NCBI GenBank assembly: GCA_020793565.1
Contig: DQIP01000235.1
Location: forward strand, 1 to 63,154
Reading direction: 5' to 3'
From: Candidatus Methanovorans sp.
Lineage (GTDB): Archaea > Halobacteriota > Methanosarcinia > Methanosarcinales > Methanosarcinaceae
DNA length: 63,154 bases
Within the stretch, counting starts at the first letter, position 1. Each line of letters begins with the position of its first letter. Of this stretch, positions 10,556 to 19,748 are shown in pieces. Under the pieces are notes generated by a model that was not told the origin of the DNA, searched no databases, and saw only the letters and a program-made list of their open reading frames with translations. A program made the translations under genes and the position numbers.

Positions 10556-11124
10556 TCGGTTGAAATGCTGCGAAAATGCCCATATCGTTCACGTTAGTGG
10601 TATGGGAATCCGCCGCCTGCGGCGTTTGTATTGGTTTTAGCTTTAGTTTTAGATCGAACAATCTAATTTACGCAGATATACAAATACGTTTATTTTTTTG
10701 TGTTTACCCTGCATCACAACGATGCACCCCGTAAATCTGATTTGATATTTAATCCATGTTCTCCAGTATCACACTAAAATTCACAATTTTCATCCATAAA
10801 TATATTCTTCTACCGTTCACTCCTCTCAATTTTATTTCATACTGGCGAAGATGGGCTTTAAGCCAAATACGATAAAACTTGTTCTGTCCGCAGATAATCC
10901 ATATCGCTCCGCAAGTGTAATTTGGAATTATGCATGACTACCACAGAGAATGGATCCTGTGATGCGGAATATGTCTCTTTGTGGCAGGAAGTTATAACTG
11001 ATGCGTTTTAGTATAATTAACGTCATGGCAAAACTTGACAAAGATCCATATATCGTATGTGTTTTCATCTCTACTGGCAAAAACAACCACAATGATATTA
11101 TTTGATTACCCGGTTTCATTTACG

Positions 11125-12567
11125 ATGTCAAAAAAGTCAAAACAAACGGTCGTACTGTTCAACCCTATGCCTGTAAAACATCAGGTTGCAATTGTAAACA
11201 AAAAAACCACATCCCTTCAGGTTCCTCTTGTAAATGTTCCTCTTTCCCTTCTGGCTCTTGCAAGGATGATCAGGGATGATTTTGATGTTCGTATTATCAA
11301 TGCTGTGGTGGATATCAATTATGAAGAGATGATTCTTGATGCATGTAAGGATGCGCTTTGTTTTTCCCTGAGCAGTATGACCTGTTACCAGATACGCGAT
11401 GGTATGAATGTGTCAGCTGCTGTCAAGGAACGATATCCTGATATGCCGATTATCTGGGGAGGTTATCATCCATCAACCCAGACAGAACAGACACTCCAAG
11501 ATCCCAATATTGATATTGTTGTGATAGGGCAAGGCGAATTGACCTTTAAGGAAGTTGTTGAAAGGCTTGCTAAAGGACAATCCCTTGATGGTGTGCCAGG
11601 TATTGCCTACAAGGATGATGGACGCATAATTACGACTTCGTCTCGTGGTTTTACAGATCTTAACGAATTTCCAGCTATTCCTTATGAGATGATCGATGTG
11701 GAGGCGCATATCAAGAGTTACAAGTTCGGGGAGCGATGCCTTGATTATTATATCAGCCAGGGATGCGCGGCAGGGTGCAGTTTTTGCTCGGAGCCTGTTT
11801 TTTGTGGCAGGAAATGGACGGGTCTTGAGCCTGAAACAGTGGTTGCGGAACTCGAATATCTCGCAAAGACCTACAATATCGATACGTTTATGATACGGGA
11901 TAGTGATTTTTTCATCAATGTGACCAAGTTAAAAGAATTGTGCAATCTCCTGATTGATAAGGACCTCGGACTCAGGTTGACAAGTGTCAATGGTCGGATG
12001 GAGCAACTTTATCGTATGGATGATGAGGTTTGGGCACTTGCACGAAAAGCGGGTGTGCGTGAGGTATTCATTGGTGTGGAAAGTGGTTATCAGGAAGCGT
12101 TGGATGCTATGAACAAAGGCGCAAAGGTCATCCAGAGTAAAATATGTATGGAACAGTGCATTAAACACGATATTGATGCCCGTGCTTCATTCATGGTAGG
12201 TATTCCTGATCTGGATACAGGGGAAGAGATAAGACTCACTTTTGAATCTATTCATGATGCCATATCCGTTTATGGCAAACAGGGAAAACTTGACCACATG
12301 GATGTATTGCTTTCTTTCTTTACGCCTTACCCGAATACTTCGCTCTACCAGACGGCTGTTGGGTGTGGATTGATACGTCTTGATACCCTTGGGGACTGGG
12401 GCGATTTCGATCAGGTAGACTTTAAGGCACCATGGATGCCGCAGGAATATTACGATCTTGTCAAAAAGTTCAGGGACGGCATGCCATGGAACTCCGGATG
12501 TGATTTTGATGAGTGGTGTGAATTCTATTCAGGGATAATGGATGAACTTGGTAGGTGTAGTTCCTGA
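11125..12567 (+). CDS. B12-binding domain radical SAM protein
   Basis: N-terminal Rossmann-like B12 domain; CAAGCSFC radical SAM cluster motif; start chosen at MSKKSKQTVVLFNP (track ORF begins 11035). Confidence 0.9.
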   Translation: MSKKSKQTVVLFNPMPVKHQVAIVNKKTTSLQVPLVNVPLSLLALARMIRDDFDVRIINAVVDINYEEMILDACKDALCFSLSSMTCYQIRDGMNVSAAVKERYPDMPIIWGGYHPSTQTEQTLQDPNIDIVVIGQGELTFKEVVERLAKGQSLDGVPGIAYKDDGRIITTSSRGFTDLNEFPAIPYEMIDVEAHIKSYKFGERCLDYYISQGCAAGCSFCSEPVFCGRKWTGLEPETVVAELEYLAKTYNIDTFMIRDSDFFINVTKLKELCNLLIDKDLGLRLTSVNGRMEQLYRMDDEVWALARKAGVREVFIGVESGYQEALDAMNKGAKVIQSKICMEQCIKHDIDARASFMVGIPDLDTGEEIRLTFESIHDAISVYGKQGKLDHMDVLLSFFTPYPNTSLYQTAVGCGLIRLDTLGDWGDFDQVDFKAPWMPQEYYDLVKKFRDGMPWNSGCDFDEWCEFYSGIMDELGRCSS

Positions 12568-12597
12568 ATTTTATGGTGTGGTAAGTTATACGATTAA

Positions 12598-12777
12598 GTC
12601 CTCGCAACCAAAGTTACCAACGGCGAACTCGAACTGACCGAGTTTGTGATAACGTCCTTTGATACCACTCAATACGATTCCTTAGCCGATGCTTTTGCAT
12701 AGGATATCGAACAATTTAGAGACTTTTTATTATTTTCTGGTCACACTTATGAATCAGTTCTGTTAACCGCGGATTAA
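12598..12777 (+). pseudogene. Decayed gene fragment with internal TAG
   Basis: Reading frame VLATKVTNGELELTEFVITSFDTTQYDSLADAFA*DIEQFRDFLLFSGHTYESVLLTAD*. Confidence 0.45.
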
Positions 12778-13038
12778 CGCGGATACTGCATACGAAATCT
12801 GCGTTACCTGCGCGTCCTTTAGATGCAGTAGGCACTCAACTCCATAGGAGGTGAGTGTATTTGCGATCATCTGCGGTTCATTATAATTCAAACCAGAAGA
12901 TATTAAAAAGTCTCTGTAATCACCACTGCTATGGCGCAGTATCGGTATGATACCGAGCAAGAGACCTTAATCAAGGAAGTGAATGGTAAAAAAGAGTGCC
13001 TGGGCTGCGGAAAGATCGTGGTGAAACCTGTTTTTAAG

Positions 13039-13181
13039 AAAGCGAGCAAAAAGCCATCGCCGATTACCTCGACACCAAAACCGCCCACATTGACCGCATC
13101 GTCGAAACCATCAACACCCAAATCGAAAAACTTAAAGAGATGCGCAAAACTTTAATTAATGATGTTGTTACAGAAAATTAA
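13039..13181 (+). pseudogene. Type I restriction specificity (HsdS) C-terminal fragment
   Basis: Frame reads ESEQKAIADYLDTKTAHIDRIVETINTQIEKLKEMRKTLINDVVTEN*, the typical HsdS C-terminal helix. Confidence 0.85.
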
Positions 13182-13190
13182 GGTGCCTCA

Positions 13191-13595
13191 ATGAAAGAAT
13201 CAAATCGAATTGAACTCAAAAGAAAGCTCAACGATTCTCTTGAAAAATAAGTGGTGGCTTTTCTCAATTACCGTGAAGGCGGCCATATTTATATTGGAGT
13301 TGACGATGCTACCGGCAAGGTAGTGGGAGTGTCCGATCCTGATGCGGTTCAACTTAAGATCAAAGATCGTATCAAAAATAATATCATGTCTTCTGCTCTG
13401 GGTATTTTTGATGTAATTGCTGAACAACACGACGGCAAGGATGTTATCAAGATCACCGTTGCCAGCGGTCCTGAAAAACCATATTACTTAAGAAAATTGG
13501 GCATGTCTGAACGAGGTTGTTTTATTCGGATTGGCAGTGCATCGGAACCGATGCCGGGACAATCCGCCCTAGGCGGCGCACCCCGTTATCACTGA
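13191..13595 (+). pseudogene. AlbA_2 (divergent AAA-4) domain N-terminal fragment with in-frame TAA
   Basis: MKESNRIELKRKLNDSLEK*VVAFLNYREGGHIYIGVDDATGKVVGV...; TAA at 13248-13250; C-terminal half absent. Confidence 0.85.
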
Positions 13596-13924
13596 TGAAA
13601 ATCTCATATTTTCACATTTATGGACCTAATTAATAATCCCATTGATATTAGGCACCATTTTCGTGACAAGTGGTGTGGAAATGCGCCGCCTTCGGCGCTG
13701 TGATAAAAAATTAATACAAGAAGTATCTAAGATATGTGAGGTGGAATTGACACGAAAAAACCGAAATTCATCGATGGACACATGTGACAAAAGAGGTTGA
13801 GAATACATTAAAACCCTTAAATATCTCATCTCTTCAAACCTAATTACTAAATCCACCGATAGACGGGTTTTACCTTAATAACCATACGTTCTATTGCGGT
13901 TAGGCATGCCGTCGCAACTTTTGA

Positions 13925-14164
13925 CTATTTGAGGATCGCAGTCAGTATTTTCATGATCAGGAACGATGTAGTGATCATAACAATAACAATAACTGCAAAA
14001 AGAAAGAGGTTTCTGTAAACAACATCACTTTCTGAGCCGGATCTGATACCAAGTCCGCCTGCACATCCGGTTGAACCACATGTACTGCATCCAGTGCTAC
14101 AGTTTGAGCTGTCATCAGGAGGGTTCTGGTTTAATAGCGGGAGCTTTTTCGTATCATTTGACAT
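13925..14164 (-). CDS. Small Cys-rich single-TM protein
   Basis: MSNDTKKLPLLNQNPPDDSSNCSTGCSTCGSTGCAGG... + C-terminal TM helix; internal start preferred to 14308, which lies in the tRNA. Confidence 0.6.
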   Translation of the reverse strand: MSNDTKKLPLLNQNPPDDSSNCSTGCSTCGSTGCAGGLGIRSGSESDVVYRNLFLFAVIVIVMITTSFLIMKILTAILK

Positions 14165-14266
14165 AAATATACTTATTTTTTCAATTGATATAAATCTGTT
14201 GTTTGCTGCAAATTTTGCTGGAATGTAATGATCAGTAATTCTCAAAAATTTCTTGTAAAAATAGAG

Positions 14267-14351
14267 CGACGAGAGGGGGATTCGAACCCCCGAGGCGCAA
14301 AGCACCACAGGATTAGCAATCCTGCGCCATACCGGGCTTGGCTATCTCGTC
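14267..14351 (-). tRNA. tRNA-Ser (GCT anticodon)
   Basis: GACGAGA acceptor pairing TCTCGTC, GGTTCGAATCC T-loop, anticodon loop ttGCTaa, long variable arm. Confidence 0.95.
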
Positions 14352-14490
14352 ATCAGGATAGATGTTGAAGTGTGCTCTTAATGTAACCTACGTATTTAAT
14401 GCTTTCTTTGTAATTTTATAATTATTTGTAATATTTGCAACATTTGCAAAATTATGTGCTATAAATAAATCCGAGCAGCGAGCATTATAT

Positions 14491-14814
14491 TAAGTGGCAG
14501 GCGCACCGCAGGTTGTTGACCATCCTATTTCCAAGTGGTCTGCAATCTCTCCTCCACCCCGCAACCCTGTAAGCGATGGTTGTCTACGGTAGGTCTGCTC
14601 CCTTCCGGGCCTCAACTGGTTCCCGCAGTTAAGTTATGAAAACAAGCTCTCCAGCAAGCTCTCATATCAACTCCATCCAAACAGGACGGGGCTTCTACGT
14701 TGAGATCACAGGTTTGAAAATGATCTGGACATCTTCTATTGGCTTCGTCCCCCGCATATCGGCGATATCGGGTAACAGGTAACGCCGAACTACCCGGACT
14801 AGCCCGCCACCCTA
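14491..14814 (-). ncRNA. Archaeal signal recognition particle 7S RNA
   Basis: Reverse strand carries gaggcccggaagggagcagacctaccgta (helix 8 GGAAGGGAGCA), terminal helix gtggcggg/cctgccac; boundaries approximate. Confidence 0.9.
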
Positions 14815-14944
14815 CATATGCATTACAGGTAATAAATGTATTCCTGTCAATGTTGTATTTTGACAAAATGGTCAAGTGATTGCATAAATAAGAAAGTAGT
14901 TATAGTATGTCAGCTGACCTTTTAAAGGTGGAGAAGTGATATCA

Positions 14945-15184
14945 ATGGACGAATTAATAGGTTTTGTAACAGGCAATAATAATCGGCAAAAAATACTGGC
15001 ATTGCTTGGTTCAAAAGGCGAGCTTGACCCTGCACGAATTGCAAAAACAACACATATGGTGCGCATTTCTGTGGACAGGATCCTGAAAGACCTGCTGGAA
15101 AAAGGGTTGGTGGTAAAAGAAGGTGAAATGTACCAGTTGACTGCACTCGGGGGCACAGTTGAGAGACAGGTTCACAATATGTGA
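14945..15184 (+). CDS. Small winged-helix DNA-binding protein
   Basis: HTH pattern IAKTTHMVRISVDRILKDLLEKGLVVKEGEMYQLT. Confidence 0.7.
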   Translation: MDELIGFVTGNNNRQKILALLGSKGELDPARIAKTTHMVRISVDRILKDLLEKGLVVKEGEMYQLTALGGTVERQVHNM

Positions 15185-15195
15185 CCGCCTGTCCT

Positions 15196-16596
15196 TTATT
15201 TTACATCTAACACTACATCATTTTTAATAAACAGGCCGGTATCTGTTATGGAATATTCTCTTATTTTGCTATCGTGTTTCGTTCCCCTGGATTTCAGTAT
15301 GTATGCATATTTTCGGAGTTTATTCTCAGATTCTATATGTTTCAGGATTATGACTGAATCCATTATAAAGGATGCGTCCGGGCTTATGATCCTGTTTTTG
15401 CCGTTTGGGGATATTTCGGTAGTGAAAACAGATGTTACACTGCTGCTTTTCAGGTAATTTGTGAGCGAGTGCAAGTATCCCCGTAGTTGAAGGTGGTCAG
15501 GCAGTGTCATCTCAAGATTTACAATTCCATCAAAGAACACTCGTTTTACACCTATGCTTTCTACACATTTTTTAATGCGTATCGCATGTTCGGCCGGGCA
15601 CACATCATCAGGATCGGAATAAATGAATTTCAATAGTCCATTCTCAATATATGGTGCAAGGTCAAGTCCCAGTTTTTTCGCTTCCAGTACCATCTGTTCC
15701 GGTCGTTCATCAAAAGTTGCAATGATACATGGTTCCTTTTGCAAAAGTCCACAGTTTATGAATTGCAATCCAAAGATCGTTTTCCCAGTCCCCGGACCGC
15801 CCGCAACCAGCATGCTGCTGTTTTCCATCATTCCGCCATTTAACATTGTGTCAAGTCCATCGATGCCGGATTTAATCCTTGTATCGGAAAGATGGATATC
15901 ATTTATAGGTTTAGGGCGTGGATACACCGTAATGCCTTTTGGTGTCATGCCACAACGATATTTGCGCGAAATATATCCGGACCTTGCTTTTGGGTTAACT
16001 CCCCGCATTTTAAGAATTTGCAAATAATGTTTGATACGGTATCCCATATCTTCTCTTGACATGTAAATGATCCCATCGGCAAGATGACTGATAACAGAGT
16101 TATGAAGTTCGTCCTTAAGCATTTCTCCTGTCAGTACTACAAGTGAATCCCATTCCTGCACCATGGAATCAAATGTATAGATGAAGCGTCGTTTTTCCTG
16201 TTCTACAAAACCAAAACCAAGAGGTGTTATGGGATCGAACACTACCCTATCCGGATTAACAGAGTCGATTACGTTTCCTATATCTATTAATGTGGTCAAC
16301 GGATCTTTTTCAGCCACAGGTCGATTAATACTGTGTATCTGGACAGATTCATCGAAAAATTCGAATGTGGAGAGAAACATTTTCAATTTTTCGGGAGATT
16401 CAGTTGTCAAAGGAATATAAAGTGTCTTCTCACCCCGTTTGGCAGCATTTGACAGCATCTGAAGTGCCATCATTGTTTTTCCAACACCGGCAGTTCCTGC
16501 AATGAGGATGGTTGACGGAGTTTTGAAACCACCTAATATGTCATCCAACCCATTGATGCCGCATGGTATGTCCCTCAGTTTATCCATTTGACTCAA
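15196..16596 (-). CDS. Tandem KaiC/RAD55-like ATPase
   Basis: Two Walker A motifs: IAGTAGVGKT and AGGPGTGKT. Confidence 0.9.
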   Translation of the reverse strand: MSQMDKLRDIPCGINGLDDILGGFKTPSTILIAGTAGVGKTMMALQMLSNAAKRGEKTLYIPLTTESPEKLKMFLSTFEFFDESVQIHSINRPVAEKDPLTTLIDIGNVIDSVNPDRVVFDPITPLGFGFVEQEKRRFIYTFDSMVQEWDSLVVLTGEMLKDELHNSVISHLADGIIYMSREDMGYRIKHYLQILKMRGVNPKARSGYISRKYRCGMTPKGITVYPRPKPINDIHLSDTRIKSGIDGLDTMLNGGMMENSSMLVAGGPGTGKTIFGLQFINCGLLQKEPCIIATFDERPEQMVLEAKKLGLDLAPYIENGLLKFIYSDPDDVCPAEHAIRIKKCVESIGVKRVFFDGIVNLEMTLPDHLQLRGYLHSLTNYLKSSSVTSVFTTEISPNGKNRIISPDASFIMDSVIILKHIESENKLRKYAYILKSRGTKHDSKIREYSITDTGLFIKNDVVLDVK

Positions 16597-16901
16597 AACA
16601 TAATATGTATAAAGGTATTACTTATACTTTCGTAAAAATGGTATTTGCATACATTATTTGGATAAATGAATTAAAATATATACAGCAAGGGAGTCCGGCG
16701 AAGTCAGACCAATATTATCATATCTGTGTGCGATCAATGTACATGCACCATCCTTCGTAAGTTCATCAAACCTATATATATAATTGTAAGTTCTTTGTGG
16801 AGGTCCCAATAAAACTCAACAAGAACTATGAATATGTTTTCGATGCTCGATCTCGCTTGAATATATAATAGTCATCCAACGGTTTATTGATACAATAGAT
16901 C

Positions 16902-17141
16902 CTACCCGTTTTTGTCAAAAGGTTCAGTTTTAAGTTCCCCGTTCTCTTTTATCAATTGCTCAATCTTGCGCTCGGCTCGAGTCAGTTTTTGTGTGCATAC
17001 ACGCGCGAGTTTCATGCCGTTCTCAAAAGTCCCAAGGCTCTCGTCAAGTGTCAACTGTCCATGCTCAAGTTTTTCAACAAGAATTTCCAGTTCTTCAAGA
17101 GACTGTTCAAATGTCACATCTTTTTCTTTTCGCTTTACCAT
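16902..17141 (-). CDS. xseB: Exodeoxyribonuclease VII small subunit
   Basis: FEQSLEELEILVEKLEHGQLTLDESLGTFENGMKLARVCTQKL. Confidence 0.95.
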   Translation of the reverse strand: MVKRKEKDVTFEQSLEELEILVEKLEHGQLTLDESLGTFENGMKLARVCTQKLTRAERKIEQLIKENGELKTEPFDKNG

Positions 17142-17164
17142 ATCTTCACCTCACTGGTCTGATT

Positions 17165-18355
17165 TCATTTTGTACTATCCACACTACATTCGATGGCACC
17201 ATCCTTTACAATTATTTCAAGTCCATCGCCTTTCTTTACATCAGAGATGTTTCCAACGATCTTTCGATCATCTGCTCTGATCGTGATTGAGTACCCGCGC
17301 TCTATCGTCTTAAGCGGGCTTATCGCATCAAGTCGTCCGGCGCATATCTTTAGTGATGAGCCTTTCATGTTCAGGATGGTTTTAATGCTGTATTCCATTC
17401 TTGATGTTATTTCGTCTACTCTTTGCTGGTTCTGTCGTAAGAGATCATTGAGTCGATCAGGGTCAATCTGCCCCCGCAGGTGATCAAGGTGTGCTGCTTG
17501 CCCCGATATCTTATAAATGGCTGCCTGCTCCATACGGGTGGACAATGATTCGATATGCCGGCGTATCTCGATACGGTTTGGTACGACAAGTTCCGCAGCT
17601 GCAGATGGCGTGGGTGCGCGTATGTCTGCGGTGAAGTCTGCGATCGTGTAATCTGTTTCATGACCGACAGCAGAGACGATCGGGATATTGGAATTAAATA
17701 TAGCTCTTGCGACAATCTCTTCATTGAATGACCAGAGGTCTTCAAGTGAACCCCCGCCCCTGCCGATTATAATCACATCGACATCGGTTTGGTTGAGCAT
17801 TTCAATGGATGCGGCGATATCCTGTGCTGATCGTTCACCCTGCACCAGCGCTGGAGCGACCAGGATGTCCACAGGGCATCGGCGCTTTGCAACGTTGAGT
17901 ATGTCATGGATCGCTGCGCCTGTGGGGGATGTGACAATACCTATTTTTTTAGGATACCTGGGGATTGGTTTTTTGTGTGATCCCTCAAAGAATCCTTTTT
18001 CTTCGAGTTTTTTCTTGAGTTGCTCAAAAGCTTTGTACAATTCACCAATTCCATCCGGTCGCATGTCAAAAACGCGTAGCTGGTATAGTCCCCGCACTGT
18101 GTATACATCTATAGAACCAAAGACCAGCACTTTCATTGAAGTTTCCGGCTCGAATTTGAGGATGCGGTTCGTTGACCTGAAACTGACACAATTTAACTGG
18201 CTGTTGCGGTCTTTTATCGTGAAATAATAGTGACCGGATGAATGTTTTGTAAGGTTGGATATCTCACCGCGTACCCACACTTCGCTCATTTTAGGGTCAT
18301 TTGTGAGTATGTGTTTGATGCGGTTGTTGACTTCGGATACGGTATATATTCCCAT
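17165..18355 (-). CDS. xseA: Exodeoxyribonuclease VII large subunit
   Basis: YTVSEVNNRIKHIL...VWVRGEISNLTKHSSGHYYFTIKD; GRGGGSLEDLWSFNEE. Confidence 0.96.
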   Translation of the reverse strand: MGIYTVSEVNNRIKHILTNDPKMSEVWVRGEISNLTKHSSGHYYFTIKDRNSQLNCVSFRSTNRILKFEPETSMKVLVFGSIDVYTVRGLYQLRVFDMRPDGIGELYKAFEQLKKKLEEKGFFEGSHKKPIPRYPKKIGIVTSPTGAAIHDILNVAKRRCPVDILVAPALVQGERSAQDIAASIEMLNQTDVDVIIIGRGGGSLEDLWSFNEEIVARAIFNSNIPIVSAVGHETDYTIADFTADIRAPTPSAAAELVVPNRIEIRRHIESLSTRMEQAAIYKISGQAAHLDHLRGQIDPDRLNDLLRQNQQRVDEITSRMEYSIKTILNMKGSSLKICAGRLDAISPLKTIERGYSITIRADDRKIVGNISDVKKGDGLEIIVKDGAIECSVDSTK

Positions 18356-18461
18356 GTGGTGTTTCTCCGGTTTTCTTATGGATAGTATGTGTCAGGAGGT
18401 ATTATACTTGATGTAAGCGAGGTGAAAGTGTCATCGGGACAGGTCAATAAATGAGTGTTTA

Positions 18462-18500
18462 TGGCCGGATTAACTCGGACTACATAATCCTATCGATTAT
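18462..18500 (+). repeat. Dispersed ~62-bp palindromic element, copy C
   Basis: atggccggattaactcggactacataatcctatcgattat. Confidence 0.85.
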
Positions 18501-18501
18501 G

Positions 18502-18608
18502 GAGGCTGTCCTGCAATTCAAAAATTCAGGGAAAAAAAGGTCAAATATGGATTTAAATATAAAAAGAAGGATTGATATTATTGAATACCGTAATTGTTGG
18601 ACAGCCTC
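18502..18608. mobile_element. 107-bp MITE-like element
   Basis: Terminal inverted repeat GAGGCTGTCC...GGACAGCCTC. Confidence 0.6.
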
Positions 18609-18664
18609 TATATGCTATAAAAAAGCATGAAAATATTTTGCAAGGTATCAATCGTAAAAATGTT

Positions 18665-18946
18665 TCACACAAGTGTCCCATTGAGTTTTGTATAGAAATC
18701 CATGACCAGTTTTGTTGCATTGTTTTCCATATTAATCCTGAATGTGCGAATTTGTTTTCCAAGAGGTTTCTCTATAACAATATTTATATCAACAAGAGGC
18801 GCAATGACCCTCGCGACGCTGGAATGGGATAATCCCGTATCTTCTGCAATGCCTGAAAGATAAGTAAATTCATCCGGATGGTCCATCAGGTTCTTAAGAA
18901 CAGTCATCTGTGCAGTTTTGCCAAATACTTTTTCAAGTGCATCCAT
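18665..18946 (-). CDS. Winged-helix transcriptional regulator
   Basis: MDALEKVFGKTAQMTVLKNLMDHPDEFTYLSGIAEDTGLSHSSVARVIAPL. Confidence 0.8.
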   Translation of the reverse strand: MDALEKVFGKTAQMTVLKNLMDHPDEFTYLSGIAEDTGLSHSSVARVIAPLVDINIVIEKPLGKQIRTFRINMENNATKLVMDFYTKLNGTLV

Positions 18947-19088
18947 ATCAATCGTATCAAATAAGGAGTTATTGGTTATAAAGATTTCTTTTATTTTGTA
19001 AGATGAAACGATAAATAATAGAACGTTCATATATTTAGAAAAGATTTAATAGCATAAGTGCACTACCTAAAAACAGTAAATTCCTGAA

Positions 19089-19607
19089 GTGATAATTATG
19101 AAACCACAAATAGATAAAGATATTCTCGACTTGATCGAGCAGCAACCAGATATAACGAATAAGGAAATTGCCCATACATTATCGCTTCCAGAAAATATGA
19201 TTAAAGACCTACTAGAAGAACTATCGGACACAAGACAAAAGATCCTGATCGTTGACGATGAACTCGATGCATTGACCGCGCTGAAAATAGCATTAGAAGC
19301 CGAGAACTATAATGTTGTAGAAGCAGCCGACGGGTTAAGTGCAATTGAAAAGGTCAAATCCGAAAAACCGGATATAGTTCTACTTGACCTTATGATGCCG
19401 GAAATCGATGGAATTGAAGTTTGCAAGCGGTTAAAATCAGATTCACAGCATAAGCATGTTCCCATAATAATGCTAACGGCAAAGGGTGAGATCAATGACA
19501 AAATCGAAGGTATTGAAATTGGGGCAGATGATTACGTCACAAAGCCTTTTAACTTAAATGAGTTAAAGGCCAGAATAAAAATGGTACTAAGGAGAAGCCA
19601 GGACTGA
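19089..19607 (+). CDS. Response regulator with N-terminal HTH and C-terminal REC domain
   Basis: ILIVDDELDALTAL...DIVLLDLMMPEIDG...TAKGE...GADDYVTKPF. Confidence 0.9.
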   Translation: MIIMKPQIDKDILDLIEQQPDITNKEIAHTLSLPENMIKDLLEELSDTRQKILIVDDELDALTALKIALEAENYNVVEAADGLSAIEKVKSEKPDIVLLDLMMPEIDGIEVCKRLKSDSQHKHVPIIMLTAKGEINDKIEGIEIGADDYVTKPFNLNELKARIKMVLRRSQD

Positions 19608-19748
19608 ATATATATTCTGCCCGGTTCACCATATCAAAATGAAGTTCTCAACAGCAAGAGCTGTGAGGTATCATCATGTCCCAGGCTACTGAGGTTGTAT
19701 TGACCATATCTTATCCCAACCGCAGCAGAGTGGAGTATATAAAATAAA

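Noticed and set aside
12700-12702. In-frame TAG as pyrrolysine codon
   Set aside because: Fragment is decayed, lacks a start and sits in a pseudogene cluster; not a Pyl methyltransferase.
14612-15156. Minus-strand ORFs 14612..14875 and 14872..15156
   Set aside because: First lies in the SRP RNA, second is antisense to the small wHTH gene; no recognisable protein features.
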